This document shows positions 9,740 to 20,519 of a stretch of 64,000 bases of DNA, piece after piece; the stretch's first letter is position 1; each line of letters starts with the position of its first letter. Below the pieces are notes generated by a model that was not told the DNA's origin, made no database searches, and saw nothing but the letters and a program-made list of their open reading frames with translations. The stretch covers positions 7,313,890 to 7,377,889 of the forward strand of contig JABACO010000013.1 of the NCBI GenBank assembly GCA_013339895.1. The letters run 5' to 3'. The position numbers were made by a program, and so were the translations under genes. This DNA is from Ephydatia muelleri. Taxonomy: Eukaryota; Porifera; Demospongiae; Spongillida; Spongillidae.

Positions 9740-12700
9740 ATGTGTTCGACTGAGGTGGCGGTTCTTCTTCTATGCCTGCTCTCAGCAGGTGAGCGTGTTG
9801 TCAGTGTGATGCGAAGTGACTGTGTAGCTGTATTGTTTCCTTCCTAAGCTTCGGCTCAAGTACCGCTGCGCTTCGCAAACATCTACGGAGACCATATGGT
9901 CATCCAGCGAGGAAAGCCCGCCAACGTTTGGGGTTACGTGCAGGACTGTAGTGGCGTCACGGTGGGGTTTAACGGCAAGAAGATTAATGCTACCGTTACC
10001 ATCGTCCAAGGTAAGGGGCGATGCCTACTAAGGCAGCAGGTGCAATGTGCCCTTTGATGGACTGCAGGAAATGGTTTAATATCGTATGGTGCGTGCGCAG
10101 TCAGTTTCAGACCAAATGTGTTATATAATTATACAGTAGCCATACAGGTTTGCTAAGCCAAAACTCTCTAAGTAGTAATGACGGTGGCTTTCTTGGTTGG
10201 CCTATTCGAGGACACCAATGTGTGTGCCATCCATGCCAAGGACATCCAGCTTGGTCACCGCATCCATGGTGAACGGGCTGGTAATGTCCTTATAATAGCC
10301 TCCAGTGGATGGGCAAGAGGCGAGTGTCTTTGTTTTAAAGAGACGCTGAAAAGAAAATGAAAAGCATACCTATTGAAGTCACAAATTTAACCATTTCAAC
10401 TCCAGGAAGCAACACCTGCCAGTGGAATGCTACCCTTCCAGCCACGACCAAAGCAGGCCCCTTCAGCATCACAGCCACTTCTGGCATCTCTTCTACTGCC
10501 TCCATCACTGACGTGCTCTTTGGAGACGTCTACTTCTGTGCTGGCCAGGGCAACATGCAATTCACTGTGTCTCAGGCGAGTCCCCAGACTCTTGTTTGAC
10601 TTGACCCCCTATGGCCCGCCCACCATATTGAATACAATGTTTAAATTTTGTAAATGCTTCGGTAAGTAAATTTTTTTTTACCATTCTCATTTAATTTGCG
10701 GTGCCTTAAGCCAGTGGTAAAAATTGCTTCTACAAATGGCGTCTGATGACTCAGTAAATTCAGTTGTGCATTATGTAGCTTCACCCTACGCATCACCTCA
10801 TTAACTGGCATGTGTCATGTGATCAACTGGCATGTGTCACATGATCAGCTACTACCTATCATCTAATCACGTACATAAATATAACCTTGAGTTAAAAACC
10901 TCACATACAGCCAATGATATGAATGCTTCTATGAATGATGTGCTTTCAAGACTCATTGTCAATCTGTCCCATGAATTAAGCAGGTTGTCAATGCCAGTGC
11001 AGAGATTGCAAAGGCACAAAGCTATCCAAGTGTGCGACTGTTCACTGCAGGCCTGAACACTTCTGCCACACCACTGTCAGAGGTGGCCCAGGTGCTACAA
11101 CCATGGTCTGTGGGCAGCTCTGGTAAGGGGAGGGGCAGGTGTGGGTTTGATGGGTGTTAGGGATTAGATTTTGTTTCATGTATGCAGCAGTTCTGGGTGA
11201 TCTGATACGTTAATTTAGTACAGTGAACTCTCTGGCATCTGAAATGTGGACGCATCAATTATATGGGTGCTTACTTCAGGCATGGATTGTGCTTCCTATA
11301 GTAGCTAGCTGCATATTTTAACCCCTGAAATGAAAGATATTTTGATAATTTGGACATGTGCAGGTCCCAATGGAAGGGGCTCCCACTAGATAAAACATTG
11401 GTCTGTAGTAGATAAACAATCTCTGGTTCAAAATATAATTTTGTTAACCAATGAATGCCTGTAGTTATAAAGTTGTATAACAAATAATTATTCTTGAAAG
11501 TAGTTTACAATAGTTTGAATCCATATTATGTTTCTGTAACATGTTGGAAACAAGGAGCATTTTCTATACATGTGAGTACTCGGTGTTTGAGTTCACTAGA
11601 CAATACTGCATGTGAATGGCTAAAAAGAGAACTTATATAGTACCAACCCTGTCAGGCAAGGGGTTCCAGCAGCATGTGCAGATGTGCAGACAAGATGCTG
11701 TATGCACACTCAAGCTCAGATGCTATTTTGCACAGTGAATGGTTCCTAACATTTTGAGAAAGAAAAAATTGCAATTTCAGTCTCCCCACTGCTCTTCGGT
11801 TGTTGTTAATGTCGAAAGTGAACATTAGGCAAGACATCTCTGGCTATGCTCGTGTAAGAAGAAAAAAGTAGATTAAATTATAGCTGATCTTGTGAACGAA
11901 AACAAATCTTTTACCGATTGCGAGGTTATGAGTGCTTGTGCGTTTAAACACACAATAGTGATGGTTAAGTAATAAAGCTAATGCCATATGATAATAACCA
12001 CACACTTGAGCACCCATACAAATCACTATTAGCTGCATTTCGTACAGGAGTTATAATTTATGCAGATCAATGTTTAAATTAAAAGAAATCTTTCTTATAC
12101 TGAACTGCTGCCTCAATGAGGAAATCAAATCCTTAAGCACACCAACTGCTATAAACAAGAAATACATTTTTAAAGTTCTGGCAGTTCAAAATCCTGCTAT
12201 TCAAATTAAAACCCCTTCTCTTTTCATATCCAGTGTCTGTCAATGGTGGCAACTGGACATACTTCTCTGCTGTGTGCTGGTTCTTTGGCCAGTACCTGTA
12301 TGACCACCTGCAATATCCTGTTGGCCTCATTGTGTCCAGCTGGAACAACACACCAATAGAAGCATGGTGCTCCCCTGATGTGCTGACCAAGTGTAACTCA
12401 ACAAGCCTCAGGTAACTCTTAGTGCAGGATAAGTAGTCCATGGGTTAAATACACGTTCACTTGTAGTAACTAGATAACTCTACTCCACAACATATTTCCA
12501 TCCGATAGTAAACGCTTTTAATAGAATCCACTTGTTGTTAAGCATACCACAGTACTTCCAATAGGAACACTTTACAAAGTATCTTCACTTTTAAAACTAT
12601 AGTGTGCATTGTGACAACCTCCTCACAAAATGACCAAGTGTAAATGAACCATTTTCAACTGTCCGTTCCCATGCAGGAAGAAGTCAGACCGGCCCCACCC

Positions 12701-15700
12701 AGTGACTGTCCAGCAGTCATCTTTGACAAATACAAAGAAAGTGCATTTGGACACGACACAGTATGGAGAAGGAAGAAGCGCCATTTTGAAGAGGAAATCA
12801 GTCCCTATGGGAGGTGAAGAGAGGCAGGGCCCTAGGAAGTCCCATGGCACCCACGCTGGCTCTTATATCAGACCAAAGGCACCACCCAGCCCATCCAATA
12901 GCAGTGTCCTCTGGAATGCCATGGTGTACCCATTTCTGAATATGACCATATTTGGAGTCATATGGTACGAGGGTGGGGCTGACGCACTCAAGCCAAACTA
13001 CAACTGCACTTTTCCCGCCTTGATTGCTGATTGGAGGGCCAAATGGTACGACTCAACAAACAAGAAAACCAGCAAGGTCTTTCCCTTTGGCTTTGTGCAG
13101 GTGAGTGTGACCACTGTAGGTGGACATGAGTGAACACATTGTTGGGTGTGTGTTGTGCACTTGTGTAGTGTAGGTGAGTGTGTGGATATGTGACCACTGT
13201 GTGTAGTGTAGGTGAGTGTGTGGATATGTGACCACTGTGTGTAGTGTAGGTGAGTGTGTGGATATGGGACCACTGTGTGTAATGTAGTTGAGTGTGTGGA
13301 TATGTGACCACTGTGTGTAGTGTAGGTGAGTGTGTGAATATGTGACCACTGTGTAGTGTAGGTGAGTGTGTGGATATGTGACCACTGTGTGTAGTGTAGG
13401 TGGTGAGTGTGTGGATATGTGACCACTGTGTGTAATGTAGGTGAGTGTGTGGATATGTGACCACTGTGTGTAGTGTAGGTGAGTGTGTGGATATGTGACC
13501 ACTGTGTGTAGTGTAGGTGAGTGTGTGAATATGTGACCACTGTGTAGTGTAGGTGAGTGTGTGGATATGTGACCACTGTGTGTAGTGTAGGTGGTGAGTG
13601 TGTGGATATGTGACCACTGTGTGTAATGTAGGTGAGTGTGTGGATATGTGACCACTGTGTGTAGTGTAGGTGAGTGTGTGGATATGTGACCACTGTGTGT
13701 AGTGTAGGTGGTGAGTGTGTGGATATGTGACCACTGTGTGTAGTGTAGGTGGTGAGTGTGTGGATATGTGACCACTGTGTGTAATGTAGGTGAGTGTGTG
13801 GATATGTGACCACTGTGTGTAGTGTAGGTGAGTGTGTGGATATGTGACCACTGTGTGTAGTGTAGGTGGTGAGTGTGTGGATATGTGACCACTGTGTGTA
13901 GTGTAGGTGGTGAGTGTGTGGATATGTGACCACTGTGTGTAATGTAGGTGAGTGTGTGGATATGTGACCACTGTGTGTAGTGTAGGTGAGTGTGTGGATA
14001 TGTGACCACTGTGTGTAGTGTAGGTGAGTGTGTGGATATGTGACCACTGTGTGTAATGTAGGTGAGTGTGTGGATATGTGACCACTGTGTGTAGTGTAGG
14101 TGAGTGTGTGGATATGTGACCACTGTGTGTAATGTAGGTGAGTGTGTGAATATGTGACCACTGTGTGTAGTGTAGGTGAGTGTGTGGATATGTGACCACT
14201 GTGTGTAGTGTAGGTGGTGAGTGTGTGGATATGTGACCACTGTGTGTAATGTAGGTGAGTGTGTGGATATGTGACCACTGTGTGTAGTGTAGGTGAGTGT
14301 GTGGATATGTGACCACTGTGTGTAGTGTAGGTGGTGAGTGTGGATATGTGACCACTGTGTGTAGTGTAGGTGGTGAGTGTGTGGATATGTGACCACTGTG
14401 TGTAATGTAGGTGAGTGTGTGGATATGTGACCACTGTGTGTAGTGTAGGTGAGTGTGTGGATATGTGACCACTGTGTGTAGTGTAGGTGAGTGTGTGGAT
14501 ATGTGACCACTGTGTGTAGTGTAGGTGGTGAGTGTGTGGATATGTGACCACTGTGTGTAGTGTAGGTGGTGAGTGTGTGGATATGTGACCACTGTGTGTA
14601 ATGTAGGTGAGTGTGTGGATATGTGACCACTGTGTGTAGTGTAGGTGAGTGTGTGGATGTGACCACTGTGTGTAATGTAGGTGAGTGTGTGGATATGTGA
14701 CCACTGTGTGTAGTGTAGGTGAGTGTGTGGATATGTGACCACTGTGTGTAATGTAGGTGAGTGTGTGAATATGTGACCACTGTGTGTAGTGTAGGTGAGT
14801 GTGTGGATATGTGACCACTGTGTGTAGTGTAGGTGAGTGTGTGGATATGTGACCACTGTGTGTAATGTAGGTGAGTGTGTGGATATGTGACCACTGTGTG
14901 TAGTGTAGGTGAGTGTGTGGATATGTGACCACTGTGTGTAGTGTAGGTGGTGAGTGTGTGGATATGTGACCACTGTGTGTAGTGTAGGTGGTGAGTGTGT
15001 GGATATGTGACCACTGTGTGTAATGTAGGTGAGTGTGTGGATATGTGACCACTGTGTGTAGTGTAGGTGAGTGTGTGGATATGTGACCACTGTGTGTAGT
15101 GTAGGTGAGTGTGTGGATATGTGACCACTGTGTGTAGTGTAGGTGGTGAGTGTGTGGATATGTGACCACTGTGTGTAGTGTAGGTGGTGAGTGTGTGGAT
15201 ATGTGACCACTGTGTGTAATGTAGGTGAGTGTGTGGATATGTGACCACTGTGTGTAGTGTAGGTGAGTGTGTGGATATGTGACCACTGTGTGTAGTGTAG
15301 GTGAGTGTGTGGATATTTGACCACTGTGTGTAGTGTAGGTGAGTGTGTGGATATGTGACCACTGTGTGTAGTGTAGGTGAGTGTGTGGATATATGACCAC
15401 TGTGTGTAGTGTAGGTGAGTGTGTGGATATGTGACCACTGTGTGTAGTGTAGGTGAGTGTGTGGATATGTGACCACTGTGTGTAGTGTAGGTGGTGAGCA
15501 CTGTGTGTAGTGTAGGTGAGTGTGTGAATATGTGACCACTGTGTGTTAGTGTAGGTGAGTGTGTGGATATGTGACCACTGTGTGTAGTGTAGGTGAGTGT
15601 GTGGATATGTGACCACTGTGTGTTAGTGTAGGTGAGTGTGTGGATATGTGACCACTGTGTTAGTGTAGGTGAGTGTGTGGATATGTGACCACTGTGAGTA

Positions 15701-17028
15701 GTGTAGGTGAGTGTGTGGATATATGACCACTGTGTGTTAGTGTAGGTGAGTGTGTGGATATGTGACCACTGTGAGTAGTGTAGGTGAGTGTGTGGATATG
15801 TGACCACTGTGTGTTAGTGTAGGTGAGTGTGTGGATATGTGACCACTGTGTGTAGTGTAGGTGGTGAGTGTGTGGATATGTGACCACTGTGTGTAGTGTA
15901 GGTGGTGAGTGTGTGGATATGTGACCACTGTGTGTAGTGTAGGTGGTGAGTGTGTGGATGCTAGCATGCAATACATAGCAAGGGATAGATAGAAGGTCGG
16001 TGAGAGGACCTGTCCCCCACCCCCACCCCCCCCCCACCCCCAGTAACCCCTCACATCTCCCCAGCTGGCTGGATATGGGACTTCCAATGCCACAGTGGGT
16101 CACTTCCCTGATATCCGGTGGGCACAGACCGGGAACCGTGGCTTTGTCCCCAACACCCTCATGCCCAATGTCTTCATGGCCGTGGCCACAGACCTGGGAG
16201 ACCCCTCCTCCCCAGCCCACCCTGGCGACAAGCAGGACGTGGGGGCTAGGCTCGTCCTTGGTGCCCGCGCTCTGGGATATGGGGAGAGCGGACTCTACTA
16301 CAGCGGACCTATTGCACAGAATGCAACACTGAGGTGGGCACTGTATGGAATACTGCTGCTCGACCTTGCCAACATTTAAGTTGCGTTGTGGTTTCTTAAT
16401 GATCACTTGATGTGAATAGGTGCATGATTGAAGGCCTTTTAAAACAGTTGTGAATACTTTACAAGCTATTTATCTAATTTCATCGCTTCAATGAAATTAC
16501 ACATCATTATTAATTATGGTGTGAGAGGAATTAATGCATCGAAGAAGCCAATGGCAACCAACGCAACCATATTGCTTTGTAATGCATGTATGTAACCATG
16601 GAACCAAATGCCTAAGTGAACTGGAGTGGTCAATTGACTGATAGGTTGACGCAGAGTGCAGATATTACTTTTTATTTGCAGAAATCTGCATTTAAGAACC
16701 CTTTTCATCTCCATTTCCTCACAGCTCAGCAAACCCTCCAGTGGTCTCCATCACATTCGGCCAGGTTAGTCCCTCAGGCCTCCAGATCAATGCAGCCTAC
16801 CCTTATGGCTACCAGCTACAGTGCAAAGGTGACCCCAAGTCCATCCTCGTCAATGGGACACTAACTAGCTTCTCGGGGAGCACCATCTTGGTGTCCTTCC
16901 CTTCGTGTCCCAGTGGCACACCCACCTCTGTGTACTACGCTTGGCTCAATTACCCCTGTCCCTTTAAGATGTGCTCTGTGTACAGTGGTGACCTTCCTGC
17001 CCCCCCTTTCCACCTTCCACTGAAGTGA
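9740..17028 (+). CDS. SIAE: sialate O-acetylesterase-like protein with a substituted active site
   Basis: Eight exons join in frame to 564 aa: 9740-9788, 9849-10010, 10406-10575, 10984-11122, 12234-12411, 12677-13100, 16065-16333 and 16725-17028. Residues 1-20 form a signal peptide, so the product should be secreted or lysosomal. Family blocks are clear: [95 protein letters not shown] and [14 protein letters not shown] removes O-acetyl groups from sialic acids using a Ser-His-Asp triad. Here the nucleophile block is CAGQGNM, with Gly119 where SGQSN has Ser. WYQGESN has become WYEGGAD (about 329-335) and SSWGGTP has become SSWNNTP. The His block is kept. This predicts a pseudoenzyme or altered chemistry. 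About 60 residues at 234-298 are poorly matched to the family. The exon 3 donor is GC (CAG|GCGAGT). AATAAA follows at 17390. Confidence 0.88.
10184..10279 (+). pseudogene. histone H3 C-terminal fragment inside esterase intron 2
   Basis: The frame reads [18 protein letters not shown], then [13 protein letters not shown]. Histone H3 ends with [26 protein letters not shown] and DIQLARRIRGERA, so this is the last helix region of H3 with the RVTIMPK segment deleted and several substitutions (AR to GH, RG to HG). It has no start, no upstream histone fold and no stop at the expected place. It is on the same strand as the host gene but not part of its coding sequence. It is a decayed retrocopy or duplicated fragment. 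Confidence 0.85.
13161..15959 (+). repeat. 38-bp minisatellite, about 72 units, in an esterase intron
   Basis: The unit GTGTGTAGTGTAGGTGAGTG followed by TGTGGATATGTGACCACT is 38 bp. A common 41-bp variant carries TAGGTGGTGAGTG, and there are shorter variants (36 bp with GTGTAGTG, one with GTGGATGTG). The array fills almost the whole intron between exons 6 (ending 13100) and 7 (starting 16065). The first degenerate unit overlaps the exon 6 donor: CAG|GTGAGTGTGACCACTGTAGG has the same order of motifs as the unit, so the array appears to have grown from the splice-donor region. Because the units lack stops, three overlapping minus-strand frames of 828-939 codons run through it. These are repeat artefacts. 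Confidence 0.95.
16021..16041 (+). repeat. C-rich polypyrimidine stretch before exon 7
   Basis: A CCCCAC repeat tract lies about 25-45 bases before the 3' splice site at 16064 and can serve as its polypyrimidine tract. Confidence 0.5.
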
Positions 17029-17363
17029 CCCCACCCCCCACACCACCCTGACTGTTAGTCATTTGTGTGACTTTATGCTGGCTTGTACTTGCTGGTGTCA
17101 TTAGAAGTAGTGAAATCAACGTGCAGTAACAGTGCATGGGTGCCAAGTTTTATTATTGGTTGTTACCTTTTTATACTTGTTTTATTTAAATAAGCAGCCA
17201 GGCATTTCAGTTTGGGCCACTTCTTTATGTGACTTGTAGGTATTCTAGTTGGCTCATGATTTTTTTGCAACTTTCATTTCATCATGTCCTGCAACAGGAT
17301 CATATTTGACACAAAATCAAAAATCAGTTAAGAAGGTTATGCTCTTTTCTGCGTGTACAGTCT

Positions 17364-17369
17364 TTTATT
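17364..17369 (-). terminator. polyadenylation signal of sushi gene copy 1
   Basis: AATAAA on the minus strand, about 70 bases after the stop in exon 2. The same signal is conserved in copy 2 (23323-23328) and copy 3 (26834-26839). Confidence 0.65.
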
Positions 17370-17438
17370 TGTAACGTAACGTTTATCACAATAAATTCCC
17401 GTTTTCCAGACATGGCCAGTGTAGATGAATGAAGTTGA

Positions 17439-18151
17439 TCAGTGTCTGTGTGGGAAAGGTCGTACTCACATTACATGTATGTTTCTTCCATACATATAGT
17501 CATGCATACCGTCCAAATGTGGTCATGCTGTGCTCACCTATAAAACCTGCTGCGCTTGCATTGTGGGGTACGGTAGGACCAGTGATACTTCCTGTGGGAT
17601 CCGACACACTTGTTCCACTTTGCTCCATGAAGTGCATATCCTTTGTGGCAATAGTAGCTGAGAATGTGGCCATTCAATTTCACTCCACCATACTTGGGAA
17701 GGTGTGGCTTGCCACATTTACTTTTCAGGGGTTTGTTGGTGCAGCTATTACCAGCACTTGGTGCTCCACCCTGCTTGTCTTTACCTCCGTCCGTTGCTCC
17801 ACTAATGGTGTCAGTTGAAGTGTCCACCCCAGTACTTCCACCAGCGGGATCATCAAACTCCACATCTGCAGATCTTCGTTTCATACCCTCTTCCTCCTGA
17901 TCTTCCACCTCATCATCATCATCATCATCATCATCACCACCATCATCACCACCATCACCACCACCATCATCATCATCATTGTCTTCATCATTGTAATCTT
18001 CATCATTGTCATCTTCATCGTCATACAGTGGTTCATCTTGCTGGGTGCTATCCACATCTTCATTGAAGTTCTCTCTGGAAGCTTCTGGAGCACAGTGAAC
18101 CAAACCGACCATCAGAGCGACCAAAAGGGCACAAAGACATCCAGCTCTCAT
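17439..18151 (-). CDS. secreted acidic protein with one sushi/CCP domain, copy 1
   Basis: Exon 1 is 18151-17538 and exon 2 starts at 17445, ending in a TGA at 17441-17439, for 206 aa. Reading through the strong donor (AG|GTGAGC) would give 205 aa, so the intron removes almost nothing from the protein. Order: signal peptide MRAGCLCALLVALMVGLVHC, propeptide-like stretch, Asp/Glu-rich tract (about residues 40-90), a dibasic site MKRRSADVE, a Gly/Thr linker, then a C-terminal domain. That domain has the four sushi cysteines in KCGKPHL, YYCHKGYALHG, KCVGS and TPQCKR, with a fifth Cys just before it (NSCTN). Sushi domains bind proteins in adhesion and complement-like systems; the ligand here is unknown. 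The dibasic site could release the sushi domain (inference). A TATA box sits at 18203-18210. Confidence 0.82.
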
Positions 18152-18202
18152 TTCTTAAGCAATGTATTTGTGCAGCTGATAGAGATGCTGGATTGTGTTT
18201 CC

Positions 18203-18210
18203 TTATATAT
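18203..18210 (-). promoter_or_regulatory. TATA box of sushi gene copy 1
   Basis: ATATATAAGG on the minus strand, about 52 bases before the ATG. It is present at the same distance in copy 2 (about 24133-24140), and in copy 3 as GTATATAAGG at about 27633-27641, so all three copies keep a core promoter. Confidence 0.6.
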
Positions 18211-18364
18211 TGTACATTGGGACACTAAGTGCGCAAGTCCACATGCGTGTTTTGTCTTCACTGTCTATAACTGTGGGAATGGTCCAGTTCTAATTTTGTC
18301 TTTCAACCTGTGCTGTTTGCATGCAAGCTTGCAAAAGGAGAAAGAAAAGGAGTAGGTGGTGAAC

Positions 18365-19295
18365 TTTACGTGTTAGGATCCGTTGAGATGGGTCATTCAA
18401 AACAACCTCCTTGCAATCTATAATCTTTAGAAGAGCTAGCGGATAGTATAAGGTTTAAAATACTTTTTTTTTTAATGCGGACAAGTGTTGTTCAACTCCA
18501 TCTTGAGTTCAGCTAATAGGGAGGTCTGCATGCGCCCTTGATCGATTCCTACGTTGTCTTTTTTTAATTGTATTCTAGCTTGTCTGTTGCTATAGGTAAA
18601 CAATTAAAATTCCGCAGATGGTTTGCTATAAATAGACTTGCGCTCAAAAGACAGCCAGCTGTAAGCAAGGATACTATTATTTTTTTAAATAAAATCCACA
18701 TAAAAAAAAAAGACAGATACTAGTTTTCCTTGCACTGTTCCTAAATTAAGCGTCCTAGCTACTTACATCTGATGTCTGTGAAAGTGTCTACACCAGACGC
18801 AATAAACAGGTTTCCATATGCGAGGAAATAAAGTTTAATATTAATATTGACTACAATGGACAGGATATGGGTTGGATGTTTGCGGCGGGATCGCTTGAGT
18901 ATGTGCTGGAAATCAAGGATGGGCTATGGAGTGCGAATGACATGCGAGACAGATTTAATTGGTTGCAATCAGATCAGTCAACCACGTGATTTAATCTCTC
19001 TTATTCGCATCCTCTCAGTGATGCATTAACAGCTATGTGATTACTATAGTCATAGATAGTGTAGTCAAGTGGTCTACGATGTTTCCAAAACTGAATTTGA
19101 TCAGTTGGATTCCAGATACTGTACAAACATTGAGTTGACAACTAACCTACAAGAAACGAAGTGGAGGATTAAATTCATACACGTATGTAGTGTTTGATGA
19201 TCCAAATAGTTCAAATCAATATTAATAGACCAAGCATTTAAGACCGACCTGGCAGGTTGACCTTGCAGGAGGGCTGGTCTTCGGCAGCCCTGTTG
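18365..19295. repeat. 0.9-kb repeat, copy 1 of 4
   Basis: Homologous to 20520-21490, 24248-25090 and 27865-28560. Landmarks are GCGGACAAGTGTTGTTCAAC, CATCTGATGTCTGTGAAAGTG, GACTACAATGGACAGGATAT and ACCTACAAGAAACGAAG. In copies 1 and 3 one plus-strand frame encodes NINIDYNGQDMGWMFAAGSL and YVLEIKDGLW (about 18840-18990 and 24640-24800), which may be a real exon. Copy 2 keeps part of it and copy 4 has a stop in it. Confidence 0.75.
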
Positions 19296-19320
19296 ATACA
19301 AGAAAGCCAAAGATCTTGCT

Positions 19321-19820
19321 GACAGCTTCAACATTCAAAATGGCAGCGAGTATCCATCAATGCACGCCTTTGCGAGTGGGTCCACACGGGAGGGTCGCCG
19401 ATGGTTTGTGACCTCCAACGAGTGCGATACGACAGCAAGTGTCTTAACAGACCCGGTTATTTTATCTCTCAAAGGCAACTATGGGAGTACAGACCTATCC
19501 CTGGTTGGTATATGGGGCTGTTTTTCTTGAGCCATCAGTGCACCGATGTGTGTCGGTCACTTGGAATCGTCCATAAACGGCCCGACATGCATGTCTCAAA
19601 TAGATTGGTTCATGAACAGCGACTTTGGGCGTCTTGTCCAAATGGCCACGACCTACTTTCCTAAGGAGAAGTTTGATGAAAGTCTACCTCCTCAGATGAA
19701 ACAAAGCCATTCGGGACGTGCTGATGAAGACTTTCCGACCACACTACCTGCGTTAACTGCACAGTGCATTTTCGTGTCGTATGTGTCGGTATTGTCGTAC
19801 ACCACAAATTTATCTTGACT
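19321..19820 (+). pseudogene. decayed unknown gene, copy 1 (3' part)
   Basis: Plus-strand frames encode DSFNIQNGSEYPSMHAFASG, TREGRRWFVTSNECD and then MSQIDWFMNSDFGRLVQMAT, TYFPKEKFDESLPPQMKQ. The same C-terminal peptide continues as AIRDVLMKTFRPHNMY in copy 2 (25296-25544) but is frameshifted here. The pattern of a conserved hydrophobic segment followed by Pro-rich and amphipathic segments could fit the end of a START lipid-binding domain, but this is only a weak resemblance. At least one stop (after GIWGCFS) separates the two halves. Confidence 0.45.
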
Positions 19821-19984
19821 GTGTAACACTTTTGTATGCATTTTTGCCGACCTAAAATACATTTGTATCCCTTGCAGCAGTGCTGTTTGCGCATGTTGAC
19901 CACTGATTCGTAGTGCTTTAATGTTTAAAACACAAAACTGAGATGAATACAAAAAAGACACATGGTTTGGCAACCTTCACATCA

Positions 19985-20400
19985 CACAATCGAGACATCA
20001 GTCTCCCTGGCCTTAGTCGTTCTTGAAAACTCTGCAAGACAATGGTACACATCATCCAGGCATGAAAATAGATCAAACATGTGTAGCACAGATTACCACA
20101 ACTAAATTACTCAAATGTCAAATCTGAAACATGCACACACACAACACACACACAACACACACACACACACACACACACACTACTTACGCTTGGTCTGTAT
20201 GTCAGAGGACCAGTCTACGTATAGTCCAAATATATACTCCAAGTCCTATCATCCAAAAGACATACAGCTGCATAGCACATGTGGCCATGGTGATGGGGGG
20301 GTTTCCCCCACCTTCTCTGTCACATTCTTGGCCAGGTTTTTGACCTACAGCCTCATAGATAGCTCTTCTGGTGTATAGCCTTTGAACACACTCATCTTCT
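19985..20400 (-). pseudogene. RNPC3: RNPC3 (U11/U12 65K) pseudogene pieces, block 1
   Basis: The minus-strand piece from about 20397 encodes LEKMSVFKGYTPEELSMRL, then a TAG, then VKNLAKNVTEK before a GT donor. This is the linker and RNP2 start of the second RRM of RNPC3, a minor-spliceosome protein that contacts U12 snRNA. Three lesions are visible against block 2: the acceptor CAG has become CTG, RLYVKN has become RL*VKN, and most of the next exon is deleted (the flanks TTAG and TTACTC are joined at about 20103). The last exon (TTTTCAAGAACGACTAAGGC on the minus strand, about 20033-19985) remains. A further exon lies at 22601-22487. Confidence 0.8.
20131..20180 (+). repeat. (CA)n microsatellite
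   Basis: An imperfect (AC)n run. The equivalent position in block 2 (26018-26040) also carries a CA run. Confidence 0.9.
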
Positions 20401-20419
20401 CTAGCTCAGGAATACCAGG

Positions 20420-20510
20420 GGTCCGGCCTGACAGGTCAGGCCAGATCTCCGGCCTGACAGGTCAGGCCAGATCTCCGGCCTGGCAGGCCAGCTGGCCTTT
20501 GGCAGCCCTG
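20420..20510. repeat. tandem palindromic GGCCTGAC units
   Basis: Two full 26-bp units and a partial third of CCGGCCTGACAGGTCAGGCC plus AGATCT. Each unit contains the dyad GGCCTGAC/GTCAGGCC. Related single units occur at about 19245-19290, 21440-21485 and 25040-25085, always at the end of a 0.9-kb repeat. Confidence 0.8.
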
Positions 20511-20519
20511 GGTCAACTT

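Noticed and set aside
12988-15807. Three overlapping minus-strand reading frames of 939, 872 and 828 codons, rich in His, Thr and Ser
   Set aside because: They exist only because the 38-bp minisatellite lacks stops on that strand. All three frames give the same peptide words shifted by unit, and they overlap esterase exon 6 in antisense.
13161-15959. CRISPR-like array
   Set aside because: The repeats are directly adjacent with no unique spacers, and the genome is eukaryotic.
17534-18151. Classifying the acidic sushi protein as a biomineralisation protein because of its Asp tract
   Set aside because: The acidic tract precedes a dibasic site and could simply be a propeptide; nothing else supports a mineral role.
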